This document shows, in pieces, positions 28,378 to 36,351 of a stretch of DNA of 64,000 bases. The stretch comes from Cytophaga hutchinsonii ATCC 33406 (lineage in GTDB: Bacteria; Bacteroidota; Bacteroidia; Cytophagales; Cytophagaceae). The notes below the pieces were generated by a model. It had not been told where the DNA came from. It was given only the letters and a program-made list of their open reading frames with translations, and made no database searches. The stretch is from assembly GCF_000014145.1 (NCBI RefSeq), contig NC_008255.1:1179501-1243500 (forward strand), read 5' to 3'. A program made the position numbers and the translations under genes. How positions within the stretch are numbered: the first letter of the stretch is position 1; the number at the start of each line of letters is the position of its first letter.

Positions 28378-29844
28378 ATGACGGCTCAATTAATTATTAC
28401 AATATTAGGAGTGTATTTCGCTGCTTTACTGCTGATTGCCTGGTTTACGTCCAGAAATGCAGATTCAGATGCTTTTTTTACAGGAAATAATCAATCTGCC
28501 TGGTATCTGGTAGCTTTTGGTATGATCGGCACTTCGGTTTCAGGAGTAACATTCATTTCCGTACCGGGACAGGTTGCCGCACAGGGTTTTTCGTATTTTC
28601 AGCTCATATTGGGCAATATGTTTGGATATTTTGTAGTAGCAGCCGTTTTGATGCCTATTTACTATAAATCGAACATGGTTTCCATTTATACCTTTTTAGA
28701 AGAACGGTTTGGATTCTGGTCCTACAAAACCGGTTCTGCATTTTTCTTATTATCCCGTACAATCGGGTCTTCGCTTCGCCTGTATCTGGCAGCAGAAGTA
28801 TTACATACGTTTCTGTTCCGTGAGCTGGGTGTTTCATTTATTGTTACGGTTGGTGTTACCATTCTGCTGATCTGGGTGTATACATTTAAGGGCGGCGTTA
28901 AAACCATTATCTGGACAGACACCTTTCAAACGTTCTTTCTGGTAGGTGCTGTTATCATCAGTGTTGTTGTTATTTCAAACCAGTTAGGCTGGGGTACGGT
29001 TGAAATGATCAAAGAAGTAGATGCAAGTAAATATTCTACCATCTTTCACTTTGAAGACATAAAATCCCCGCAGTATTTCTGGAAACAGTTTATATCGGGC
29101 ATTTTTATGACGATCGTGCTGACCGGTCTGGATCAGGATCTGATGCAAAAAAATCTTACCTGTAAAAATCTGGGTGAAGCACAAAAGAATATGTACTGGT
29201 TCTCTGTGATACTGGTAGCAGTAAATTTTTTATTCTTAACCTTAGGTGCCTTGCTCTATATCTATGCAGATCAAAAGGGGATAGCAGTTCCTGCACAATC
29301 CGATTTCTTTTATCCGATTCTTGCCTTAAAATATCTGGGTGTAATTGCCGGCGTATTCTTTTTGCTGGGAATAACGGCTTCTTCGTATGCCAGTTCTGAC
29401 TCAGCACTGACAGCGCTGACAACCGCATTCTGTATTGACTTCCTCAATTTTAATAAAGGCAATGTTGTAAATAAAAACCGCACACGTACTTATGTGCACA
29501 TAGGTTTTTCTATGCTCTTTTTTGTGATTATTGTTTTGTTCAAAGAATTCAATGAAGGTACAACGGTTATAAAAACAGTATTAAAAGCGGCCGCTTATAC
29601 TTATGGTCCGTTGCTGGGCATGTTTGCCTTTGGTATCTTCAGCAAGCACAGAACAGTTACCGATAGATGGGTTCCTGTTGTATGTATAGTATCGCCGCTG
29701 CTGACATTCCTCGTTGTGCTGTTTATCAAAGAGGTACTCGGGTATCAGACAGCCTTTGAGGACTTGCTCATCAATGGCGCCATAACGATTATAGGCTTGT
29801 TGTGTATTTCACATGCGCCTAAACAACGCGATGCATTTTCATAA
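28378..29844 (+). CDS. Sodium/solute symporter family transporter
   Basis: 488 residues with about 12-13 transmembrane helices and the SSS-family motifs GMIGTSVSGVTFISVPG (helix 2), RTIGSSLRLYLAAEVL and YTFKGGVKTIIWTDTFQ. Sodium-coupled uptake of a small organic solute is expected. The substrate cannot be named; the gene has no metabolic neighbour to suggest one. Divergent from clpS over 74 bp. Confidence 0.88.
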   Translation: MTAQLIITILGVYFAALLLIAWFTSRNADSDAFFTGNNQSAWYLVAFGMIGTSVSGVTFISVPGQVAAQGFSYFQLILGNMFGYFVVAAVLMPIYYKSNMVSIYTFLEERFGFWSYKTGSAFFLLSRTIGSSLRLYLAAEVLHTFLFRELGVSFIVTVGVTILLIWVYTFKGGVKTIIWTDTFQTFFLVGAVIISVVVISNQLGWGTVEMIKEVDASKYSTIFHFEDIKSPQYFWKQFISGIFMTIVLTGLDQDLMQKNLTCKNLGEAQKNMYWFSVILVAVNFLFLTLGALLYIYADQKGIAVPAQSDFFYPILALKYLGVIAGVFFLLGITASSYASSDSALTALTTAFCIDFLNFNKGNVVNKNRTRTYVHIGFSMLFFVIIVLFKEFNEGTTVIKTVLKAAAYTYGPLLGMFAFGIFSKHRTVTDRWVPVVCIVSPLLTFLVVLFIKEVLGYQTAFEDLLINGAITIIGLLCISHAPKQRDAFS

Positions 29845-29859
29845 TGGGGCAGCCTTTGT

Positions 29860-29893
29860 GTAGGGCAGGGGCAGCCGCAAAGGCTGTCCCTAC
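29860..29893. terminator. Convergent-gene hairpin
   Basis: GTAGGG and GGGGCAGCC pair with GGCTGTCCC and TAC around a GCAAA-type loop (one mismatch). It sits between the convergent symporter and alkyltransferase-like genes; it lacks a long U-tract, so it could also be a repeat. Confidence 0.5.
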
Positions 29894-29895
29894 GG

Positions 29896-30234
29896 TTATA
29901 ACAATTCTTTTTCGGGATCCCAGAAGACGCTATTGAAATCGATGATTTTGATACCGTCTTTTATGTTAATGCCCTCCGTTGTCAGGCGTTCTTCCATTTC
30001 TGTCGGCGTAGCAAAATGGTGTTTGCCGGTTAGCAATCCGGCGGCGTTCACAACCCGGTGAGCAGGCAGATGCGGATGTGCGTGAGCGGCGTTCATGGCC
30101 CAGCCGACCATGCGTGCGGAAGATTTCATACCCAGATATTTCCCTATCGCACCATAGGATGTTACCCGTCCGCGGGGGATAAGTTCTACGACCTGGTAAA
30201 CAGATGAAAAGAAATTATCGTGATTTTTCTTCAT
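29896..30234 (-). CDS. Alkyltransferase-like (ATL) DNA-repair protein
   Basis: 112 residues from the ATG at 30234; the open frame extends to 30366, but the family begins near MKKNHDNFF. It matches the DNA-binding domain of O6-alkylguanine transferases (IPRGRVTSYGAIGKYLG, ARMVGWAMNA), but the reactive PCHRV is PAHRV here (Ala58 in place of Cys). It is therefore an ATL protein, which binds alkylated guanine and channels it to nucleotide excision repair and does not remove the alkyl group itself. Confidence 0.9.
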   Translation of the reverse strand: MKKNHDNFFSSVYQVVELIPRGRVTSYGAIGKYLGMKSSARMVGWAMNAAHAHPHLPAHRVVNAAGLLTGKHHFATPTEMEERLTTEGINIKDGIKIIDFNSVFWDPEKELL

Positions 30235-30366
30235 GATTAAAGATACGAAGTATCGGTTACATGAATCAGGGATGTGCAGTAAAAATAACTTTCCTGTAAG
30301 GTATGAAATGCAGTGTTTATTTAAGAAATTTGTATCAGTGACCGAATTAATTATCAGGGTATTCAA

Positions 30367-30748
30367 AGATAACCTGCTTCATACAGAAAACAGCTGATTT
30401 GTTATTTTTCAGCGCTGTCCAAAAACAATCAAACAAACTAACCCGGAACATACACGGAAGATAGGCGGAATATACCCGGAATATATATGCTTTTGATTAC
30501 GGTTCTACTAGCTGAAGCTATGGGCTGTATATCATGGGTTGTATTCAAACGGGTTTGATTTTGATTCATTTTCGCTGCTGCATGTGATTTGATTTGCCGG
30601 TACAACTCAAACATTCTCTTACAGTTGAGTGCAGGTGATTTCAGTGTGGAAACTTTTTTTAAAGAAATTACGGACAGAAGTTTGCAGTTTATTTAAAAAA
30701 GCATAGTTTTGCATCCTCATTAGACAACACTGTTATCTATGATTGCAT
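30367..30748. other. Intergenic region with 11-bp direct repeats
   Basis: Between the ATL gene and tRNA-Ser. Four direct repeats starting GGAA occur with exact 11-bp spacing at 30445, 30456, 30467 and 30478. No gene is seen. Confidence 0.5.
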
Positions 30749-30833
30749 AGAGAGATGGCAGAGCGGTCGAATGCGGCGGTCTTGAAAACCGTTGAACTGC
30801 GAGGTTCCGGGGGTTCGAATCCCTCTCTCTCTA
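30749..30833 (+). tRNA. tRNA-Ser (UGA)
   Basis: An 85-base cloverleaf: acceptor stem AGAGAGA/TCTCTCT, TGGCAGAGCGG D-arm start, anticodon stem GCGGT/ACCGT (closing G-T pair) with loop CTTGAAA (anticodon TGA), a long class II variable arm, and T-arm GGGGG-TTCGAAT-CCCTC. The CCA end is not encoded. An A1-U72 pair and A73 are unusual for a serine tRNA, so the exact boundaries could shift by one base. A terminator follows. Confidence 0.93.
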
Positions 30834-30840
30834 CGTGTTA

Positions 30841-30872
30841 AAAAGCCCTTCCAATTTTGGAAGGGCTTTTTG
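30841..30872 (+). terminator. Terminator after tRNA-Ser
   Basis: AAAAGCCCTTCCAA (30841-30854) pairs perfectly with TTGGAAGGGCTTTT (30857-30870), followed by T residues. Confidence 0.9.
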
Positions 30873-30925
30873 TTTTACAGGGAATCAGTAGACAGTAAGC
30901 AGTAGTCATCGTCACGGTGGTCTCT

Positions 30926-31207
30926 CCACCATGGTCTGTGGCACACAGAACACAAAGATAAATTGAGTTAAGAAAGGGAATTGTAAATTGTTAGAGCAAC
31001 TGGTGTTCTGTGTGCCACAGACCACGGTGGAGAATTGTTAGAGCAACTGGTGTTCTGTGTGCCACAGACCACGGTGGAGAATGCAACAAACAAATCCATA
31101 TGTAAAACCAAACCGAAGCGCACGCATGCGTATAGGAGAAGTTTATTTCTGGACAAGTACAATCTGCTAAAAGACCAGAATAATAAAAATGATTAACTAT
31201 ATAGGGC
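30926..31207. mobile_element. Composite repeat with defective REP-transposase start
   Basis: One inverted copy (30926-30953) and two direct copies of a 33-bp sequence reading TGTTCTGTGTGCCACAGACC and on to a GGTGGAGAA end; the direct copies lie in a 47-bp tandem repeat (period 30986 to 31033). They lead into 31081-31207, most of which (from 31114) recurs at 46288-46379. Interpreted as a non-autonomous repeat derived from a REP-associated transposase unit. Confidence 0.6.
31081..31170 (+). pseudogene. N-terminal remnant of a REP-associated (Y1-type) transposase
   Basis: An ATG-started frame of 29 codons ends at TAA. It contains IGEVYFWTSTI, which I recognise from memory as the start of Bacteroidota REP-associated tyrosine transposases; the catalytic HUH and Tyr regions are absent. 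The same truncated segment, with the same stop after Cys, occurs at 46288-46344, so the truncation predates the duplication. Confidence 0.55.
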
Positions 31208-31416
31208 AGTAGGTACAGACGGTGATGGAGAATGTAAGAGCTTATCTGTTTCCTTAAAAACGCACCGCTAGAGTCACAACTTTCGTTGTAACTCTTTAAT
31301 CATATAGCTAATTGACACACCCGAATTTTAATACCATGTTTAAATGTTCGAATTTTTGAATATTAATGCGTTTTCTATTAAAATGTTCGAAACTCGGCTC
31401 CTCAAGTCTACGTGTT

Positions 31417-31448
31417 AAAAAGGTCTTATGTTTAAATAAGACCTTTTT
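31417..31448. terminator. Hairpin terminator
   Basis: AAAAAGGTCTTAT (31417-31429) pairs with ATAAGACCTTTTT (31436-31448), followed by more T. It lies just beyond the stop of the minus-strand gene at 31466 and can serve either strand. Confidence 0.8.
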
Positions 31449-31465
31449 TTTACTAATTTTTAAAA

Positions 31466-32068
31466 TTAAAAGCTAAACCCAATTTGCAGTGAAGGAACTA
31501 TGCTCACTTTGGGAGTGGTAAAGGTTTCGCCTTCTATTACATTGTTTCCTGAGATTTTTTGATTGGTTGAAATACCTATCCATGGGAAAATATATACAGA
31601 ATCAAATTTATTAAATGGACGCCACAAATAGCCTGCGCGTAATGTTTGGATGAAAGAATAATAATTAGTTTTAATTCCAACTCTTTCTATAGTAAAGTTA
31701 TATAAAGAAAGAGTCAAACCCACACTTAAGCCTTTGTTTGGATTGAAAAAATAATAATCAAAGAAACCATCGATACCAAGATTTTTAGCCTTCCAGCCCT
31801 TGTTTTTATTGCTCTCTTCAGCTTCTATATAAAAATCAGGGATCGTAGTTTTATAAATCCCAAGCCCGATATTTAATTTTTTATGAAATGTTGCACTTCT
31901 CCTTACAGCCAACGAAAAACCATTAAAGAAATATGTAGTAGGGTCTGTTTCTATATAAATTTGATTAATCTTTTCACTTGAAGAACGAAGACTATCGCTT
32001 ATATTTTGTGCAAATATATTGATACAAAGTCCTAAGAATGACAATATCATACAAATGCTTTTTATCAT
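31466..32068 (-). CDS. Exported beta-barrel-like protein, unknown
   Basis: 200 residues from the ATG at 32068 (an in-frame ATG at 32080 adds four residues). Signal peptide ends INIFAQ, then strands with alternating hydrophobic and aromatic residues and a C-terminal Phe (PSLQIGFSF), as in outer-membrane barrels of 8-10 strands. No family is recognised. It stands alone, flanked by repeat DNA. Confidence 0.7.
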   Translation of the reverse strand: MIKSICMILSFLGLCINIFAQNISDSLRSSSEKINQIYIETDPTTYFFNGFSLAVRRSATFHKKLNIGLGIYKTTIPDFYIEAEESNKNKGWKAKNLGIDGFFDYYFFNPNKGLSVGLTLSLYNFTIERVGIKTNYYSFIQTLRAGYLWRPFNKFDSVYIFPWIGISTNQKISGNNVIEGETFTTPKVSIVPSLQIGFSF

Positions 32069-32463
32069 AACTATAGTCATATTAGATAAGTAAAGGAAAA
32101 TTATAATTAAAAATTATGATAGAGTCTTATACGAAGATATTTTTATTTAAAGGTTGGATTTTGATGATAAGCGGTAAGGAAGTAGTATACGTACGAAAAT
32201 TCAAAATTAACCTTTCTGTATTAACACCATAGAGCAGTGGGTGGGTGGTCGAAAAGACCAACCATGTCGGAGAATTTCATCTTGTATATCTATACATAGC
32301 ATCATTGCTGGGACAATCACCCTTTACCAAGTTAATTGGCTGGCATCGTTTATTGCACTTTAAAAATAAAAAAAATCACTTTACTGATGACCTTTTTGGG
32401 TGGAATTACGTAGCCTGTTACCTTTTTTGATAAGGCCAGCGATTCAAACTAAAGAAAATCAGT

Positions 32464-35400
32464 ATGAAAAAAAGATTTTTAACGATGCTTATGTGTGTCG
32501 TATTTGCCCCGGGATTTTTACTTGCACAAGTTGGTCCGGGTTTAGGAAATCTTACGTATCCACAGTCCGATCTTTATAAAGCTATCTGGAAATATACAGA
32601 AGTAAACCATTATGGTTCCAATATAGCTACGATGCATAACGGATATCTTGTTACAACCTTTACGCCCGATAGCGGTAAACCTCCGGGAGGTATTTTAGTG
32701 TGGGATGTTTCGAATCCAAGACGGCCTATTCAGGTGGCACGGATATACGATTCAAGAACGTCAACGTTCCGTGAACAGCATGCCCTTCCGCAGCACGATA
32801 AATATATTTTAATGCAGGATGGTTGCGGTTTTCAAATTTGGGATTTTAGCGATCCGAGAAATCCAAAGCAGACCAAGAGACATTGCATGACTGGTTATGC
32901 ACATGATGATTATGGTTCAACCTGGCAAATGTTCTGGCAGGCACCCTACATTTTTATTGCGAATGGCAGCAGAGGATTTGATGTCGTGGATGCAACGGAC
33001 ATTAACAATCCTCAATTTGTAAAACATATAACTACTCCAAGACAGATAGGGTCCATCTATGCTATAGGAAACCTTCTGGTTACTTCTGCTCATGACTTTG
33101 GTAAAGGAATTACCATTTATGATATCAGCAATCCGCGTGACCCCAGATTATTAAACAGTTTCAGTAACACGGAGAATATGTACGCTTCCATGGTGAATGG
33201 GAATAAGCTCGTCATTTCAGCAAGAGGAAATACCAATAATATGGTCTTTGGGACCTACGACATCAGCGACCCTTTAAACATACGGAAGCTGGGTACGTTG
33301 AATATTGGTAATAGTGGAGAACAACTTTATAACTCCATGCAGGATCAGTTTATTTTCCAGGGCTGCCAGAGTGAGGTTGTTAAAATTAATGCATCCAATC
33401 CCAATCAACTTACCATAGAAGGCAGAGGATCTTTAGGAATTAATGGCGACTCAGACCATGGACAGGTTTCGCCATTTGGAAATTTAATTTTTGTAGGAAA
33501 CGATCATGGCTCGGGAAGCGGATTTTGGGTGCATCAGGTGCAGCCCGATAAAAAAGGGCCTGACGTAAATATGATTTCACCACGTAGCAACGAGGTTAGC
33601 AGAGCGCTTACTTCCCGTATTGGAATAACACTTACAGATCACATTCAGATTGAGTCCGTAAATAAGAATACGTTTATCGTCAGACCTGTTGGAGGGGCTG
33701 CCATATCCGGGAAATACAGCCATCAGTTTGCAATTGTAAACTTCAGCCCGGATCAGCCACTGTTACCAAACACTACCTATGAAGTTATTATTCCTGCAGG
33801 AGGGATCAAAGACTACGCTGGAAATACATCAACACAAACATTCACCTCGTATTTTTCGACAGGTCCAACGGGTAATTTTCCTCCAGGTACCGCTGGTACG
33901 CCCTGGGTATTTGAAGACGATAAACAAGTGACCTTAAACTGGGACAGAATTTCTAATTCAACAGGGTCTGTGATCAAAAGAAGTACTTCGCCAACAGGTC
34001 CTTTTCAGACCATTGGTACAACGACCCAGCTTTCTTACATAGACAGAAATCTTACCAACGAAACAACTTACTATTACCAAATAGTGGGGGAAAACAGCTT
34101 CGGACAAGGTGTAGCGTCGGTTGCAGTAAGAGCGAAGCCAGCATTCTACATTACATCCTTAAATTATACGTCACAAACAAATGGTTGGGGGCCGGCAGAA
34201 ATAGATCAAAGTAATGGTGAAGCTGCTGCCAATGATGGTAATGTCATTACACTAAATGGCGTAGAGTATTCCAGAGGTTTAGGCGTTCACGCCCAAAGTA
34301 CAATCAAATATAATTTAGAGGGCAAATACGATCGGTTTTTGTCTGATGTAGGGGTAGATGATGAAGTAGGTAACATAGGATCCGTCGTTTTTACGGTCAG
34401 CCTAGATGGCGTACAGATCTATACAAGTGGCTTGATGAATGGAACTACTGCTACCAAAGCCATAAATGTATCTGTTGCTGGAGGAAGAGAACTCACATTA
34501 ACCGTTACGCAGGATGCAGATAACGGAGGGGATCATGCATCCTGGGGAGGTGCAAGGCTTATACCTGTCGTAAACCAGGCGCCATCTGTTGTTATATCAG
34601 GTCCTGCGACTAACAGTACATTCACAACGCTTGAAACGATTACTCTTACAGCTACAGCAACCGATACGGATGGAACGATTTCTAACGTGGAGTTTTATAA
34701 TGGAACAACAAAATTAGGAGAGGATGCAACTACGCCTTATTCCTATTCATGGACAAATGTTGCTGTTGGTACCTATACGATTACGGCCATTGCGACGGAT
34801 AATTCCGGAAATAAAAAAACATCAGCACCTGTTACCATAAAAGTCAATGTACCTCAGGGACCCTACAATGGAACAGCACACATCATTCCTGGTACCATTG
34901 AATTTGAATCGTACGATGTAGGCGGAAACGGTGTTGCGTATCTGGATAACAGTCCGGGCAGCTTGGTAACGCCTGTTGTAAATTTCAGGACAAATGAAGA
35001 TGTAGATATTGAAACTTGTACGGATGCTGGAGGAGGATACAATATTGGCTTTACAACCGCCGGTGAATGGCTGGAGTACACCGTCAACGTGCAGGCAACG
35101 GGTATCTATGCGATGGATCTTCGCGTAGCCTGCCTGGGCGATGGCCGTACAATATCCGTAAGTATGGATGGTACAAACATAGCCAGCAATGTCGCGATAC
35201 CGAATACAACGGGCTGGCAGACCTGGCAGACAATACGATTAAACAATATATCTCTTACAGTCGGTCAGAAGATTATGCGAATGACAGTAGGAGCTACCGA
35301 CTTTGTTAATCTGAACTACGTTACGTTTACCTTGGTACCACCTCCTGTAGCCACCATTACAGCTACCGGCGCCACTGCATTTTGTGCCGGAGGAAGTGTC

Positions 35401-36351
35401 GTTCTGAACGCGGGTACTGGAACAGGCTATACGTATCAGTGGAAAAGAGATGGGAACAATATAGCAAACGCAACCACTTCAGCGTATACAGCGACTCAAT
35501 CAGGGAGCTATACAGTCACAATAAGCGCCAACAGTCAGACTGTAACATCAACAGCGGTTGCCGTAACAGTTAATGCCTTGCCAGTGGCAACCATTTCTTC
35601 ATCCGGACCGACAACATTTGTGCAAGGAGGCAGTGTAACGTTACAAGCAAACACGGGAGCAGGCTTAAGTTATAAGTGGTTTAATGGAACCTCTCAGATA
35701 GCTACAGGTTCAACATATGTGGCAAGTGCTACAGGAAGCTATACCGTAGAAGTAACCAATGCATCCAACTGCAAAGCTACATCATCATCTATCAGTGTCA
35801 CAGCAAATCAGAATCAGCCCTCTGTCATTACGATCAACAGCCCAGTTGCTAATTCTACAGTAAGTGGTCCAATCAGAATAGAGGCAACGGTCTCCGATCC
35901 TGATGGAGCAATTGCGAAAGTAGAATACCTCGCCGGCACTACCTTACTTGGTACAAGCACATCATCTCCATACAACTTTATCTGGCAAACTCCAATATCG
36001 GGTAATCATGAGATTACAGTAAGGGTAACAGATAGCAATGGAGGAATAACGACTTCATCACCTGTAACTATGATATCCGGTACGATTACGGGAATACATT
36101 CTTCTACAGAAATTCAAATCACGGTTTATCCAAATCCATCTTATAAAGAAATTACACTTGAGACAGAGATGGATCTGACCAATGCAAAAATTACCGTGAT
36201 CAATGTTCTTGGACAAGAAATACAACTCCCGTCAACGGTGAATGTAAATGGAGCAAACATTGATGTAAGCAGCCTTACAGAAGGAACGTATCTGCTTATT
36301 GTAAGACATGAAAATAACGTTATAAAGAGTAAAATATCAATTGTGAAATGA
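32464..36351 (+). CDS. T9SS-secreted LVIVD/NPCBM/CBM6 multidomain protein
   Basis: 1295 residues. Signal peptide (ending FLLAQ), then an LVIVD-repeat beta-propeller (about 45-360; repeated VWDVSNPRRPIQVARI, IYDISNPRDPRLL). Next are an SbsA/Big_5-like Ig domain (about 365-465), FN3 (about 475-555), an NPCBM domain (about 560-705; SRGLGVHAQSTIKYNL, VDDEVG), a Big-type Ig (about 710-800), CBM6 (about 810-955; GEWLEYTVNV, LNYVTF), two Ig-like domains, another Big-type domain and a type A T9SS sorting domain (about 1220-1295; ITVYPNPSYKEITLETE). It probably binds polysaccharide at the cell surface. Its stop overlaps the start of the cytochrome gene. Confidence 0.85.
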   Translation: MKKRFLTMLMCVVFAPGFLLAQVGPGLGNLTYPQSDLYKAIWKYTEVNHYGSNIATMHNGYLVTTFTPDSGKPPGGILVWDVSNPRRPIQVARIYDSRTSTFREQHALPQHDKYILMQDGCGFQIWDFSDPRNPKQTKRHCMTGYAHDDYGSTWQMFWQAPYIFIANGSRGFDVVDATDINNPQFVKHITTPRQIGSIYAIGNLLVTSAHDFGKGITIYDISNPRDPRLLNSFSNTENMYASMVNGNKLVISARGNTNNMVFGTYDISDPLNIRKLGTLNIGNSGEQLYNSMQDQFIFQGCQSEVVKINASNPNQLTIEGRGSLGINGDSDHGQVSPFGNLIFVGNDHGSGSGFWVHQVQPDKKGPDVNMISPRSNEVSRALTSRIGITLTDHIQIESVNKNTFIVRPVGGAAISGKYSHQFAIVNFSPDQPLLPNTTYEVIIPAGGIKDYAGNTSTQTFTSYFSTGPTGNFPPGTAGTPWVFEDDKQVTLNWDRISNSTGSVIKRSTSPTGPFQTIGTTTQLSYIDRNLTNETTYYYQIVGENSFGQGVASVAVRAKPAFYITSLNYTSQTNGWGPAEIDQSNGEAAANDGNVITLNGVEYSRGLGVHAQSTIKYNLEGKYDRFLSDVGVDDEVGNIGSVVFTVSLDGVQIYTSGLMNGTTATKAINVSVAGGRELTLTVTQDADNGGDHASWGGARLIPVVNQAPSVVISGPATNSTFTTLETITLTATATDTDGTISNVEFYNGTTKLGEDATTPYSYSWTNVAVGTYTITAIATDNSGNKKTSAPVTIKVNVPQGPYNGTAHIIPGTIEFESYDVGGNGVAYLDNSPGSLVTPVVNFRTNEDVDIETCTDAGGGYNIGFTTAGEWLEYTVNVQATGIYAMDLRVACLGDGRTISVSMDGTNIASNVAIPNTTGWQTWQTIRLNNISLTVGQKIMRMTVGATDFVNLNYVTFTLVPPPVATITATGATAFCAGGSVVLNAGTGTGYTYQWKRDGNNIANATTSAYTATQSGSYTVTISANSQTVTSTAVAVTVNALPVATISSSGPTTFVQGGSVTLQANTGAGLSYKWFNGTSQIATGSTYVASATGSYTVEVTNASNCKATSSSISVTANQNQPSVITINSPVANSTVSGPIRIEATVSDPDGAIAKVEYLAGTTLLGTSTSSPYNFIWQTPISGNHEITVRVTDSNGGITTSSPVTMISGTITGIHSSTEIQITVYPNPSYKEITLETEMDLTNAKITVINVLGQEIQLPSTVNVNGANIDVSSLTEGTYLLIVRHENNVIKSKISIVK

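Noticed and set aside
29896-30234. Active O6-methylguanine methyltransferase
   Set aside because: The reactive Cys of PCHRV is Ala, so it is an alkyltransferase-like protein.
30986-31082. Direct repeats of 47 bp as a possible CRISPR array
   Set aside because: Only two units, no variable spacers, and no cas genes in the window.
30968-31162. 64-codon minus-strand open frame
   Set aside because: It reads the antisense of the repeat family and the transposase remnant; no homology.
32245-32430. 61-codon plus-strand frame before the LVIVD gene
   Set aside because: No signal, no recognisable motif, begins in repeat-like DNA; coincidental open frame.
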